A stretch of 38,847 nt of DNA from Mycobacterium asiaticum (lineage in GTDB: Bacteria > Actinomycetota > Actinomycetes > Mycobacteriales > Mycobacteriaceae). The stretch is taken from positions 1-38,847 of the forward strand of contig NZ_LZLS01000159.1 of assembly GCF_001673365.1 (NCBI RefSeq). The letters run 5' to 3'. The stretch's first letter is position 1. Every line of letters starts with the position of its first letter. The notes beneath the pieces are model-generated. The model was not told the origin of the DNA. It did not search any database and saw nothing but the letters and a program-made list of their open reading frames with translations. A program made the translations under genes and the position numbers. This document shows, in pieces, positions 9,018 to 17,259 of the stretch.

Positions 9018-9773
9018 GTGACGCTGCTCATCAACGACGAAAACCGCGTTCGCACCCTCACGCTGAACCGGCCCGAGGCGCTCAATGCCTTCAACGAAGC
9101 GCTCTATGACGCCACCACCCAGGCGCTGCTGGATGCCGCCGACGACCCGGAGGTCGCCGTCGTGCTGTTGACCGGCGCCGGGCGCGCATTCAGCGCGGGT
9201 ACCGATCTTGCCGACATGCAGGCCATGATCACCGACCCTGATTTCCAGCCGGGCACGTGCGGCTTCCGCGGACTCATCGAAGCGCTCAGCGCGTTCAACA
9301 AGCCGTTCATCTGCGCCGTCAACGGCGTCGGGTTGGGCATCGGCACCACCGTCCTCGGCTACGCCGACCTGGCCTTCATGTCGACGACAGCACGGCTGAA
9401 GTGCCCCTTCACCAGCCTGGGCGTGGCGCCGGAAGCGGCGTCGTCGTATCTGTTGCCCCAACTGATCGGTCGGCAGAACGCCGCGTGGCTACTGCTGTCC
9501 TCGGAATGGGTCGACGCCGAGGAGGCACTGCGGATGGGACTGGTGTGGCGGGTCTGCGAACCCGAGGACTTGATGTCCGAAGCCCGTCGTCATGCCGAGA
9601 TCCTGGCAGCACGCCCGATTTCGAGCCTGATCGCGGTCAAACACACCATGACCGAGCCGCTGCGCCCCGGCATCGCGGCAGCGACCGCACGGGAGAACGC
9701 CCATTTCGCGGAACTGATGGGAACGCAGGCCAACGCGGCGGCGCTGGCTGACTTCAGCAATCGTCCTCGCTAG
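9018..9773 (+). CDS. Enoyl-CoA hydratase/isomerase family protein (crotonase)
   Basis: A 251-residue crotonase-fold acyl-CoA enzyme. The CoA-binding and oxyanion-hole segments are present: GAGRAFSAGTDLADM (about 53-67) and NGVGLGIGTTVLGYADLAF (about 101-119). The region after them, where hydratases carry catalytic glutamates, reads CPFTSLGVAPEAASSYLLPQLIG. E/A placement is compatible with an enoyl-CoA hydratase or isomerase, but the reaction is not certain. GTG 9018 is the start. The gene is convergent with bfd and overlaps its last four bases. I recall no counterpart at this position in M. tuberculosis. Confidence 0.88.
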   Translation: MTLLINDENRVRTLTLNRPEALNAFNEALYDATTQALLDAADDPEVAVVLLTGAGRAFSAGTDLADMQAMITDPDFQPGTCGFRGLIEALSAFNKPFICAVNGVGLGIGTTVLGYADLAFMSTTARLKCPFTSLGVAPEAASSYLLPQLIGRQNAAWLLLSSEWVDAEEALRMGLVWRVCEPEDLMSEARRHAEILAARPISSLIAVKHTMTEPLRPGIAAATARENAHFAELMGTQANAAALADFSNRPR

Positions 9774-9961
9774 CGCGAGGCGCTGAGCTCGGCCTGTTCT
9801 ACCTGGGAGGCCGCCAGAATTGCGCGCAATGTCCGGCGGCAGCGGCCGCAGTCGGCGCCGGCGCCACAGGCCGCAGCGATCTCTTTGGAAGTTGACGCAC
9901 CACGCGCGACGACGTCACAAACCGTTTGGTTGGTGGCTCCGACGCACAGGCACACATACAT
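9770..9961 (-). CDS. bfd: Bacterioferritin-associated ferredoxin (Bfd-like)
   Basis: A 63-residue [2Fe-2S] ferredoxin that in other bacteria reduces the ferric core of bacterioferritin to release iron. Cysteines C4, C6, C38 and C41 (MYVCLC and DCGRC) match the Bfd ligand pattern exactly. It is divergent from bfrA, and the two share the intergenic region with the IdeR-like boxes, so a joint iron response is likely: storage when iron is plentiful, release when it is scarce. ATG 9959-9961 gives the standard N-terminus. Confidence 0.92.
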   Translation of the reverse strand: MYVCLCVGATNQTVCDVVARGASTSKEIAAACGAGADCGRCRRTLRAILAASQVEQAELSASR

Positions 9962-10012
9962 CAGAGAGCACCCATTGATTGGATACCAGGAGCTGGATGC
10001 ATGGGCCGCATA

Positions 10013-10031
10013 TTAGTGGAGTCTAACCTAA
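10013..10031. promoter_or_regulatory. IdeR-like iron box 1
   Basis: TTAGTGGAGTCTAACCTAA matches 15 of 19 positions of the mycobacterial IdeR consensus TTAGGTTAGGCTAACCTAA, with the right half (CTAACCTAA) perfect. It is the upstream member of a tandem pair in the bfd-bfrA promoter region. In M. tuberculosis the bfrA promoter also has tandem iron boxes, and IdeR with iron activates it. Confidence 0.82.
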
Positions 10032-10036
10032 GTAGG

Positions 10037-10055
10037 TTAGTAGAGTCTAACCTAA
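10037..10055. promoter_or_regulatory. IdeR-like iron box 2
   Basis: TTAGTAGAGTCTAACCTAA, again 15 of 19 to the IdeR consensus, repeats box 1 with a 24-base period. The junction between the boxes forms a further perfect palindrome, CTAACCTA-AG-TAGGTTAG (10023-10040). The 24-base spacing would place two IdeR dimer pairs on nearly the same DNA face. Confidence 0.82.
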
Positions 10056-10256
10056 GAAGCAGACCACGCTGCCGGATCCAGCGTCACCGGACGCGCCGAC
10101 CGCGTAATAAAGGCTGCGCCGAGGACCTCGGTTGGCACTAGATTTGAATCGGCGCCGCGTTTCTGGATTCGACGGGCGCAGCTACACCCCGCACGGCTCG
10201 CTCCAGCCCAGCCTGCCTTGCGGTACGCCATGACAGCCTTAACCGTAGGAGTGATC

Positions 10257-10736
10257 ATGCAAGGTGATCCGGAAGTTTTGCGCCTGCTCAACGAGCAGTT
10301 GACCAGCGAGCTCACCGCAATTAACCAGTACTTCCTGCACTCGAAGATGCAGGACAACTGGGGCTTTACCGAACTGGCAAAACACACCCGAGCGGAATCG
10401 TTCGACGAGATGCGGCACGCCGAGGCCATCACGGACCGCATCCTGTTGCTCGACGGACTACCCAACTACCAGCGCATCTTCTCGCTGCGCATTGGACAGA
10501 CGCTGCGCGAGCAGTTCGAGGCCGACCTGGCCATCGAATATGAGGTGTTGGCTCGGCTCAAACCGGGCATCATCATGTGCCGGGAAAAGCAGGACAGCAC
10601 GAGTGCCGCATTGCTCGAAGGGATTGTGGCCGACGAAGAATCCCACGTCGACTACCTGGAGACGCAGCTGGAGTTGATGGACAAGCTGGGTGAGGAGCTC
10701 TACTCCGCCCAGTGCGTCTCGCGCCCACCCAGCTGA
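10257..10736 (+). CDS. bfrA: Bacterioferritin BfrA
   Basis: Haem-containing 24-mer that oxidises Fe(II) and stores it as a ferric mineral in the cytoplasm. It is 159 residues, as in M. tuberculosis BfrA. The ferroxidase ligands E18, E51, H54, E94, E127 and H130 and the haem-ligand M52 are all present. ATG 10257 is chosen over the ATG 13 codons upstream because GTAGGAG immediately precedes it and the protein then begins MQGDPEVL as expected. Control by IdeR is indicated by the tandem boxes about 200-245 bases upstream. Its neighbour across that region is its reductase partner bfd. Confidence 0.97.
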   Translation: MQGDPEVLRLLNEQLTSELTAINQYFLHSKMQDNWGFTELAKHTRAESFDEMRHAEAITDRILLLDGLPNYQRIFSLRIGQTLREQFEADLAIEYEVLARLKPGIIMCREKQDSTSAALLEGIVADEESHVDYLETQLELMDKLGEELYSAQCVSRPPS

Positions 10737-10782
10737 CCGCCTCACGGCCGCTGCGGCGCGGGGTCAAGACTGGAAGGCGGCA

Positions 10783-12888
10783 ATGGCAGGCCCGAGAGCG
10801 ACGATCACCGCACCCGCACCGTCCGCTGACTCGGTGCCAAATGCAACGCTGATCACCCCGCAGCGACGCAACTTCATCTTCCTGGCGATCGTGCTGGGAA
10901 TGCTGTTGGCTGCCCTCGATCAGACCATCGTGGCGACGGCGCTGCCGACCATAGTCGCTGACTTGGGCGACGCCGGCCATCAATCCTGGGTGGTCACCAG
11001 CTACCTGCTGGCATCGACGGTCGTGACCGCACTGGTCGGCAAATTCGGCGACTTGTTCGGCCGCAAACGCGTGTTTCAAGCCGCGGTGCTGTTTTTCGTC
11101 GCGGGCTCGGTCCTATGCGGACTGGCGCAGTCGATGACCATGCTGGTGGGATCCCGGGCCTTGCAAGGAATCGGTGGCGGCGCGATCACAGTCACCGCCA
11201 CCGCCCTGATCGGTGAGGTTGTCCCACTTCGGGAACGAGGGCGCTATCAGGGGATGCTGGGCGCGGTATTCGGGGTGACGACGGTCATCGGCCCATTGCT
11301 CGGAGGTTATTTCACCGACTATCTGACCTGGCGATGGGCGTTCTGGATCAACCTGCCGGTGTCAGTGGTGGTGATCTGCGTGGCCGCGGCGGCGATCCCG
11401 TCGCTGGCCCCAAGCACCGGCCCGAACACCGGAAAGGCCCCCCAGCCGATCATCGACTACGCCGGGATAGTGCTCATCGGTCTGAGCGCGACGGGTCTGA
11501 CCCTGGCAACCAGTTGGGGCGGGACCGTTTACGCGTGGGGCTCACCGACGATCATCGGGTTGTTCGTCGGAGCCGTGGTCGGTTTGGCGTTGTTTGTGTG
11601 GGCCGAAACCCGTGCGGCCGAACCGATTCTGCCGATCCGACTGTTTGCCAATCCGGTATTCACGGTGTGCTGTGTGCTCTCGTTCGTGGTCGGGTTCGCG
11701 ATGCTGGGCGCCATGACTTTTCTGCCGACGTTCATGCAGTACGTCGACGGCGTTTCGGCCACCACGTCGGGGCTGCGCACCCTGCCGATGGTGATCGGCA
11801 TGTTGATCACCTCCACCGGCAGCGGCACCGTGGTCGGCCGCACGGGCCGCTACAAGATCTTTCCGGTGGCCGGTACGGCGTTGATGACGATCGCGTTCGT
11901 GTTGATGTCACGGATGGACGGGTCGACTTCTGCCTGGGTGCAATCGGTGTATTTGCTGATCCTCGGTGCCGGCATTGGCCTGTCCATGCAGGTGCTGGTA
12001 CTGGTGGTGCAGAACACCTCGCACTTCGAAGACCTCGGCGTGGCCACCTCTGGGGTGAGTTTCTTCCGAACCATCGGAAGCTCGTTTGGCGCAGCGATTT
12101 TCGGTTCGCTGTTCGTCAACTTCCTGGACGGAAGACTCGCCTCGGCGCTGGCAGCGACCGGCGCGTCACCCGAAGCGGTGAGTTCTCCGGGCGCGCTGCA
12201 CCGCCAGCCCGCGGCCGTGGCGGCGCCGATCGTGCAGGCCTACGCCGAATCGCTCTCCCAGGTTTTCCTGTGGGCGGCCCCGGTAGCCGCGCTGGGTTTC
12301 GTCTTGGCGCTGTTCCTGCGCGAAGTTCCGCTCCGCGACATCCACACCAGTGCGGTCGATCTCGGCGACGGGTTCGCGATGCCCACCACCGAGACACCGG
12401 AACGACTGCTGGAGAACGCAATTGCCCGGATGCTGCGTGCCGAGACTGGCATGCGGCTGCGCAGTATCGCGCTGCGGCCGGATTGCCGACTCGACGTTGC
12501 CGGTCTGTGGGCGGTGTTGCGGGTCAACCGCTACGGACAGTTCTTCGGCATTGCACGCCTCACCGATATCGGCGATAACCTGCAGATTCCGTTCGAGCTC
12601 CTGGAACCCACTTTCGATCGGTTGGTGACCGCCGGTTACGTGCTGCGCGAGGACGATCGGCTATGGCTGACCCCGGCCGGGGTGCAGCAGGTCGATTACG
12701 TGTATTCGCTTCTGCTGGCATGGATTATCGACAAGCTGTCGCGGTCGCCCGGGTTCGACGGCCGACCCGACCGCCGCGAGGTCGAAGCCGCGCTCGGACG
12801 GGTGGCTTACCGCGTCATTGCGCAGCGGGATTGGTTCGACGAGGCACCGGCGGTGCGCAAGGCCGGCGGGCGTACCATCTCGCCATGA
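10783..12888 (+). CDS. DHA2-type MFS drug/metabolite exporter with C-terminal winged-helix-like domain (Rv1877-like)
   Basis: Predicted proton-driven exporter of 701 residues. The first about 520 residues hold some 14 hydrophobic segments. The DHA2 motif LDQTIVATALP lies at about 45-55 and MFS motif A, GKFGDLFGRKR, at about 86-96. The last about 160 residues are soluble: they contain two helices, a helix-turn-helix-like run (AGLWAVLRVNRYGQF, FELLEPTFDRLVTAGYVLRE) and a wing-like DRLWLTPAG. This resembles MarR-type winged helices. I chose ATG 10783 (after GGAAGG); an ATG at 10690 lies inside bfrA. Its stop overlaps the next start (ATGA), beginning a four-gene coupled operon with the AhpD-like gene, glnA3 and the amidohydrolase. 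Confidence 0.9.
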   Translation: MAGPRATITAPAPSADSVPNATLITPQRRNFIFLAIVLGMLLAALDQTIVATALPTIVADLGDAGHQSWVVTSYLLASTVVTALVGKFGDLFGRKRVFQAAVLFFVAGSVLCGLAQSMTMLVGSRALQGIGGGAITVTATALIGEVVPLRERGRYQGMLGAVFGVTTVIGPLLGGYFTDYLTWRWAFWINLPVSVVVICVAAAAIPSLAPSTGPNTGKAPQPIIDYAGIVLIGLSATGLTLATSWGGTVYAWGSPTIIGLFVGAVVGLALFVWAETRAAEPILPIRLFANPVFTVCCVLSFVVGFAMLGAMTFLPTFMQYVDGVSATTSGLRTLPMVIGMLITSTGSGTVVGRTGRYKIFPVAGTALMTIAFVLMSRMDGSTSAWVQSVYLLILGAGIGLSMQVLVLVVQNTSHFEDLGVATSGVSFFRTIGSSFGAAIFGSLFVNFLDGRLASALAATGASPEAVSSPGALHRQPAAVAAPIVQAYAESLSQVFLWAAPVAALGFVLALFLREVPLRDIHTSAVDLGDGFAMPTTETPERLLENAIARMLRAETGMRLRSIALRPDCRLDVAGLWAVLRVNRYGQFFGIARLTDIGDNLQIPFELLEPTFDRLVTAGYVLREDDRLWLTPAGVQQVDYVYSLLLAWIIDKLSRSPGFDGRPDRREVEAALGRVAYRVIAQRDWFDEAPAVRKAGGRTISP

Positions 12889-13379
12889 GCCGAATCGGAA
12901 CCTTCGCTGACGACGACGTGGCCGGCTGGGTCCTCAAATCCCCTGAACTTGGTGGTGCGATGGCCAATTTCAGCCGCGCGGTCTACACGAGCAACCGGCT
13001 GCCGCTGCGCACTCGCGAGATTGCGCGGGCGGTTATCGCCAACAACAACGAGTGCATCGTCTGCGCCAACACCCGCGACGCCGACGGGCCGGCCGCCGGA
13101 GTGGACGAGGAACTCTATGACCACGCCAGCGAGTGGCGCACCTGGCCTGGATACAGCGAGCAGGAGCGGCTGGCCGCCGAGTTTGCGCACCGGTTCTCCA
13201 CCGAGCACACCGTGCTGCGCGACGACGAAGACTTCTGGAACCGTGCGAACGCGCACTTCTCCGAGGAGTTGCTGGCCGACCTGGCCATCTCGTGCGCGCT
13301 ATGGGTGGGCATGGGTCGCGTGTTGCGGACCCTGGATATCGGTCAGGCCTGCAAGCTGACGTTGCCCAGCCGGGCCTGA
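12885..13379 (+). CDS. Carboxymuconolactone decarboxylase/AhpD-like protein
   Basis: A 164-residue helical CMD-family protein. E45, C57 and C60 (REIARA...ECIVCANTR) align with E118, C130 and C133 of AhpD, so a thiol redox centre is likely. The position of AhpD H137 is R64, which would alter the proton relay. It overlaps the MFS gene by four bases and precedes glnA3 by 19, so it belongs to that operon. I do not recall it between Rv1877 and glnA3 in M. tuberculosis. Substrate unknown. Confidence 0.85.
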   Translation: MSRIGTFADDDVAGWVLKSPELGGAMANFSRAVYTSNRLPLRTREIARAVIANNNECIVCANTRDADGPAAGVDEELYDHASEWRTWPGYSEQERLAAEFAHRFSTEHTVLRDDEDFWNRANAHFSEELLADLAISCALWVGMGRVLRTLDIGQACKLTLPSRA

Positions 13380-13398
13380 CCACTAGGCGGCGGCAGCC

Positions 13399-14751
13399 AT
13401 GACAGCGACCCCGGTTGCCGCCGCGGCGATCGCCCAACTCGAGGCGAAGGGCGTCGACACCGTCGTCGGCACCGTGCTGAACCCAGCCGGTCTCACCCAT
13501 GCCAAAACCGTCCCGCTGCGCCGCATCAACACCTTCGCCGATCCCGGCCTCGGCGCCAGCCCGTCCTGGCACGCCTTTGCCATCGACCAGACCGGTATTG
13601 CGTTCACCGACAGTGTCGGAGTGGTCGGCGATCAACGGTTGCGTATCGACCTGTCCGCATTACGCATCATCGGGGACGGTCTGGCCTGGGCGCCGGCCAA
13701 CTTCTTCGAGCAGGACGGTGCGCCCGTGTCGTTGTGCAGCCGCGGAACGCTCGCCCGCATCGAGGCCGCCTTGGGCTCGGCCGGCATCGAAGCCGCGATC
13801 GGCCACGAGATCGAATTTTTACTCGTCGGCGCCGACGGCGCTGCGCTGCCGGCCACCTTGTGGGCGCAGTACGGGCTGGCCGGGGTACTCGAACACGAAG
13901 GGTTCGTCCGCGATGTCACGGCCGCCGCCACGCTCGCGGGGGTGCCGATCGAGCAGTTTCATCCCGAATACGGAGCCAACCAGTTCGAGATTTCGCTGCC
14001 ACCGCAATCGCCGGTGGCAGCGGCCGACCAATTGGTGCTGATGCGGCTCATCATCGGTCGCGCCGCACGGCGTTTCGGGATGCGGGTCAGCCTGTCCCCG
14101 GCGCCCTTTGCCGGCGACGTCGGATCCGGTGCGCACCAGCATTTTTCGCTGACAATGCAGGATGGGCCGCTGTTCTCCGACGGAACCGGCCCGGGCGGGA
14201 TGACAATGGCCGGCCAGTCCGCGATCGCCGGCGTCCTACGCGGGTTGCCCGGCGCGCAGGGAATTCTGTGCGGATCAATTGTCTCCGGCCTGCGGATGCG
14301 CCCCGGCAACTGGGCGGGCGCCTACGCGTGCTGGGGTATCGAAAACCGGGAAGCGGCAGTGCGATTCGTGCAGGGCGGCCCCGGCAACCCGCACGGCGGC
14401 AACGTAGAAGTGAAAATCGTGGACCCATCTGCCAACCCCTACCTGGCGTCCGCGACAATCCTGGGGCTCGCACTGGACGGCATCGAGAACGAACTGCCGT
14501 TACCGCCGGAGACGACGATAGACCCTGCACTGCAGTCCGAACCGGACCGGACCCGTGCCGGCACGCTGCTGCTACCCGAGTCACAACTGGAAGCAATTGG
14601 CGCACTTGAACAGTCGACGTCGCTGCGGGAGATACTCGGAGATCCGGTGGTCGACATGGTGCTGGCGCTTCGCCGGCTGGAGCATGACCGGTACGCAGAC
14701 CTGGAGCCCGCGGCACTCGCGGACAAATTCCGGATGGCCTGGAGCGTATGA
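13399..14751 (+). CDS. glnA3: GlnA3, glutamine synthetase-like gamma-glutamyl ligase
   Basis: A 450-residue glutamine-synthetase-fold protein. Visible signatures are GHEIEFLLV (about 134-142), FHPEYGANQFEIS (about 191-203), the nucleotide/ammonia region GSGAHQHFSL (about 238-247), GIENREAAVRFVQGG and VEVKIVDPSANPYL. The GS divergence suggests ligation of glutamate to an amine other than ammonia; streptomycete GlnA3/GlnA4 are gamma-glutamyl polyamine or ethanolamine synthetases. Location after an Rv1877-like MFS gene and before an amidohydrolase matches M. tuberculosis Rv1878 and supports amine handling rather than nitrogen assimilation. Its TGA overlaps the next ATG (ATGA, 14748-14751). Confidence 0.93.
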   Translation: MTATPVAAAAIAQLEAKGVDTVVGTVLNPAGLTHAKTVPLRRINTFADPGLGASPSWHAFAIDQTGIAFTDSVGVVGDQRLRIDLSALRIIGDGLAWAPANFFEQDGAPVSLCSRGTLARIEAALGSAGIEAAIGHEIEFLLVGADGAALPATLWAQYGLAGVLEHEGFVRDVTAAATLAGVPIEQFHPEYGANQFEISLPPQSPVAAADQLVLMRLIIGRAARRFGMRVSLSPAPFAGDVGSGAHQHFSLTMQDGPLFSDGTGPGGMTMAGQSAIAGVLRGLPGAQGILCGSIVSGLRMRPGNWAGAYACWGIENREAAVRFVQGGPGNPHGGNVEVKIVDPSANPYLASATILGLALDGIENELPLPPETTIDPALQSEPDRTRAGTLLLPESQLEAIGALEQSTSLREILGDPVVDMVLALRRLEHDRYADLEPAALADKFRMAWSV

Positions 14752-15905
14752 CCCTGCCCCCTGATTCGGCCCTAGCCGAGCACATCAACCAGGTGACGCT
14801 GATCGACCAGCACGTACACGGGTGCTGGATCAACGCGGGGGACCGGCGACGATTCGAGAACGCGCTCAACGAGGCCAACACCGAACCCCTCGCCGAATTC
14901 GACTCCGGATTCGATTCGCAGTTGGGCTTCGCCGTCCGCAACCACTGCAGTCCGATCCTAGGGCTACCCAAACATGCTGAGCCCCATGAATATTGGGAGC
15001 GTCGCAGCCAATTCGGCGAGGCCGAGTTGGCCCGGATGTTTCTGCCCGCCGCCGGGGTGAGCAACTGGCTGGTCGACACGGGATTCGGTGACGACATCGC
15101 CAGTGTCGCCGAGATGAGCGAACTGTCCGGCCGCCGCGCCTACGAAGTGGTTCGCCTCGAGCAGGTCGCCGAACAGGCCGCCCAGGCACCGGGAGACTAC
15201 GCGACGGCCTTCGAAGAGATCTTGCGCCGGCGCACCGCCACCGCGGTCGGCACCAAGTCCATCCTGGCCTACCGAAGCGGATTCGCGGGCGATCTGAGCG
15301 AACCGTCGGTGGCGGAGGTCGCCATGGCCGCGCAACGCTGGCGCGACAACGGCGGTATCCGCGTCACCGATCGAACGCTGTTGCGGTTCGGATTGCACCA
15401 GGCGCTGCGGTTGGGCAAGCCACTGCAGTTGCATGTCGGCCTAGGCGACCGGGAGTGCGATCTACACAAGACCAACCCACTTGCGCTGCTTGACTTTCTG
15501 CGCGAGTCGGGCGACACCCCGATCGTGTTGCTGCACTGCTATCCGTACGAGCGCGAGGCCGGCTATCTGGCCCAAGCGTTCAACAACGTCTACGTCGACG
15601 GCGGGTTGAGCGTGAACTACCTGGGGGCGCGCTCGCCGGAGTTCATTGGCCGCCTTCTGGAGTTGGCGCCGTTCCGCAAGATCCTGTACTCCTCGGACGG
15701 TTTCGGACCCGCCGAACTGCACTTTCTCGGTGCCGCGCTGTGGCGCGGCGGGATTCATCGGATCCTGCGTGGGTTCGTCGATGCCGGCGATTGGAGCGAG
15801 ACGGATGCCATCCGGGTCGTCGATCTGATTGCCCGTCACAACGCGGCGCGGGTGTATCGATTGGCCAGCGGGGACCCGCGGGGCCCGGTCACGCCAGTGG
15901 GATGA
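14748..15905 (+). CDS. FluG-type amidohydrolase (Rv1879-like)
   Basis: A 385-residue metal-dependent amidohydrolase (TIM barrel). Likely metal ligands are the N-terminal HxH (IDQHVHGC, about 20-27), LQLHVGLGDRECD (about 225-237), LLHCYPYEREAGY (about 261-273) and the C-terminal YSSDGF (about 308-313). In fungal FluG this domain is fused to a glutamine synthetase; here the same partners are adjacent, translationally coupled genes. A plausible role is hydrolysis of the gamma-glutamyl product made by GlnA3, or of a related amide. Its last 17 bases overlap the convergent AMP-ligase gene that starts the foreign-looking block. Confidence 0.9.
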   Translation: MTLPPDSALAEHINQVTLIDQHVHGCWINAGDRRRFENALNEANTEPLAEFDSGFDSQLGFAVRNHCSPILGLPKHAEPHEYWERRSQFGEAELARMFLPAAGVSNWLVDTGFGDDIASVAEMSELSGRRAYEVVRLEQVAEQAAQAPGDYATAFEEILRRRTATAVGTKSILAYRSGFAGDLSEPSVAEVAMAAQRWRDNGGIRVTDRTLLRFGLHQALRLGKPLQLHVGLGDRECDLHKTNPLALLDFLRESGDTPIVLLHCYPYEREAGYLAQAFNNVYVDGGLSVNYLGARSPEFIGRLLELAPFRKILYSSDGFGPAELHFLGAALWRGGIHRILRGFVDAGDWSETDAIRVVDLIARHNAARVYRLASGDPRGPVTPVG

Positions 15906-17247
15906 ATCGGCGCAACTTGCCGCTGGCCTGGTGCCGATTCAGCTTGTCGCACAGGGTGATACCGACGTTGGGTTGTGCCAGTCCGTAACGGCGGAGCGCA
16001 TCGGCCAGGTCTGCGGTGAGCGCTTCCGGGTCGGGTGTGCCGACGATCAGAATGTCGGCGCCGGTGGCGGTTTGGGTGACTTGGTACTCCGAAACATCTG
16101 GGTCGGTACCGAGGACATGGCGAAACGCGATTGGCGGCACCGTCACGTCCCCGTATCGGAAGTCGTCGTCGCGGCGGCCGCCGATATCCGCAACCCGCGC
16201 GAACGCGCTGCCGCATGCGCAGTTGCCCGGTAGCGGCACCACCTGATCACCCAGGTCGTAGCGGATGAACGGAAACGTGCGATTCGCCAGGCCGGTTGCC
16301 AGCGTCCGCGCCGCGGGCTGATCCGGATCGACCGGCGCGCCGCCCTCGTCCACCCGTTCCAAAATGACCTCGTCCTCACACACGTGCAATCCCTCGCCCT
16401 GCCCGCAGCCCACGGCCTGAACACCGATCTCTGTTGAGCCCCAAAGGTTGTGGATGACTGCATCCCAGGCTTCGGCGATCGCGCCCCGATCTTCGTCGAG
16501 CAGTGGTTCGGAGTTGGTGCTGACCCGCACCGGCGCAATCTGCAGATCACCGGCGATGGCGGCTCGGGCCAGTCGACCGATCACCGTCGGATAGCCCACC
16601 AGGTGAGTGGGCTGGGCAGCGGCCACCGCCGCCAGCACGTCGTGAAACGGGGCGCCGGCAGCGATCACGACGGTCTGCATCGTGGGGGTGGTCGGGACAT
16701 CGAAAAGGGGAGTGCTGGCGTGCGGGGGCACTCCGGCGGACAGCACGGCCAGCCGCGCCGGACGCACCTGCCGACGTTGCTCCTCGCGGGCCTGCATCCG
16801 CCAGGCCAGGCAGGTCGCCGAAATGTAGAAATCCCAATCCCAGACGTACACCCCGCGAATCCCGCTGGACCCGCCGGAGCTGAAGATCTGGTGCTCGCCG
16901 GTATAGGAAAACCATTGCTGCTGGGCAAGAACCCGTTCGGCGCCGGCCCGGTCGAGGCCGGGAGCGGTGATGATGTTGTCCCAGTTCTGCTGGGCGTCGT
17001 GCTTGGTCATCATCGGCACGGACGCCAGGTCGGCGATGGTGGCGCGCGGGGTGTCCAGCGTCCGCAATCGTCGGGCGTGAAACGGTGACCGCGCCGCGGC
17101 GTACCCCAGCAATGCGCGCAATCGGTGCGTCTGATATTCCTCGATCTGGCTGCGCGAGAAGCCCAGCCGTGCAACATGGTCGACCAGGGCAGCCTGCACC
17201 GCAGCCAGATGTGCGGCCCGCATCCGCGCGTAGGTCGGCTGCGCCAT
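15889..17247 (-). CDS. PaaK-like AMP-dependent acyl ligase
   Basis: A 452-residue member of the phenylacetate-CoA ligase branch of adenylating enzymes, which activates a carboxylic acid as acyl-AMP and transfers it to CoA or another nucleophile. Visible motifs are the ATP-binding loop FSSGGSSGIRG (about 121-131), NLWGSTEIG (about 265-273), the hinge-region RYDLGDQV (about 322-329) and a short C-terminal domain ending HQASGKLRRFIPL. It is 12 bases after the SnoaL-like gene on the same strand, so they form a small operon. ATG 17245-17247 lacks a clear ribosome site; MRAAHLAAV (about residue 9) is an alternative. Substrate unknown. Confidence 0.85.
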   Translation of the reverse strand: MAQPTYARMRAAHLAAVQAALVDHVARLGFSRSQIEEYQTHRLRALLGYAAARSPFHARRLRTLDTPRATIADLASVPMMTKHDAQQNWDNIITAPGLDRAGAERVLAQQQWFSYTGEHQIFSSGGSSGIRGVYVWDWDFYISATCLAWRMQAREEQRRQVRPARLAVLSAGVPPHASTPLFDVPTTPTMQTVVIAAGAPFHDVLAAVAAAQPTHLVGYPTVIGRLARAAIAGDLQIAPVRVSTNSEPLLDEDRGAIAEAWDAVIHNLWGSTEIGVQAVGCGQGEGLHVCEDEVILERVDEGGAPVDPDQPAARTLATGLANRTFPFIRYDLGDQVVPLPGNCACGSAFARVADIGGRRDDDFRYGDVTVPPIAFRHVLGTDPDVSEYQVTQTATGADILIVGTPDPEALTADLADALRRYGLAQPNVGITLCDKLNRHQASGKLRRFIPLA

Positions 17248-17259
17248 CAGAGGCGGCGT

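Larger units (their letters stand above)
9962..10256. promoter_or_regulatory. bfd-bfrA intergenic regulatory region
   Basis: This 295-base stretch holds no convincing gene. Its left-centre carries two tandem IdeR-like boxes (annotated separately). The right end has a good bfrA ribosome site, GTAGGAG, ending about six bases before ATG 10257. An in-frame ATG at 10230 exists but lacks a ribosome site. Both divergent promoters should lie here. Confidence 0.7.
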
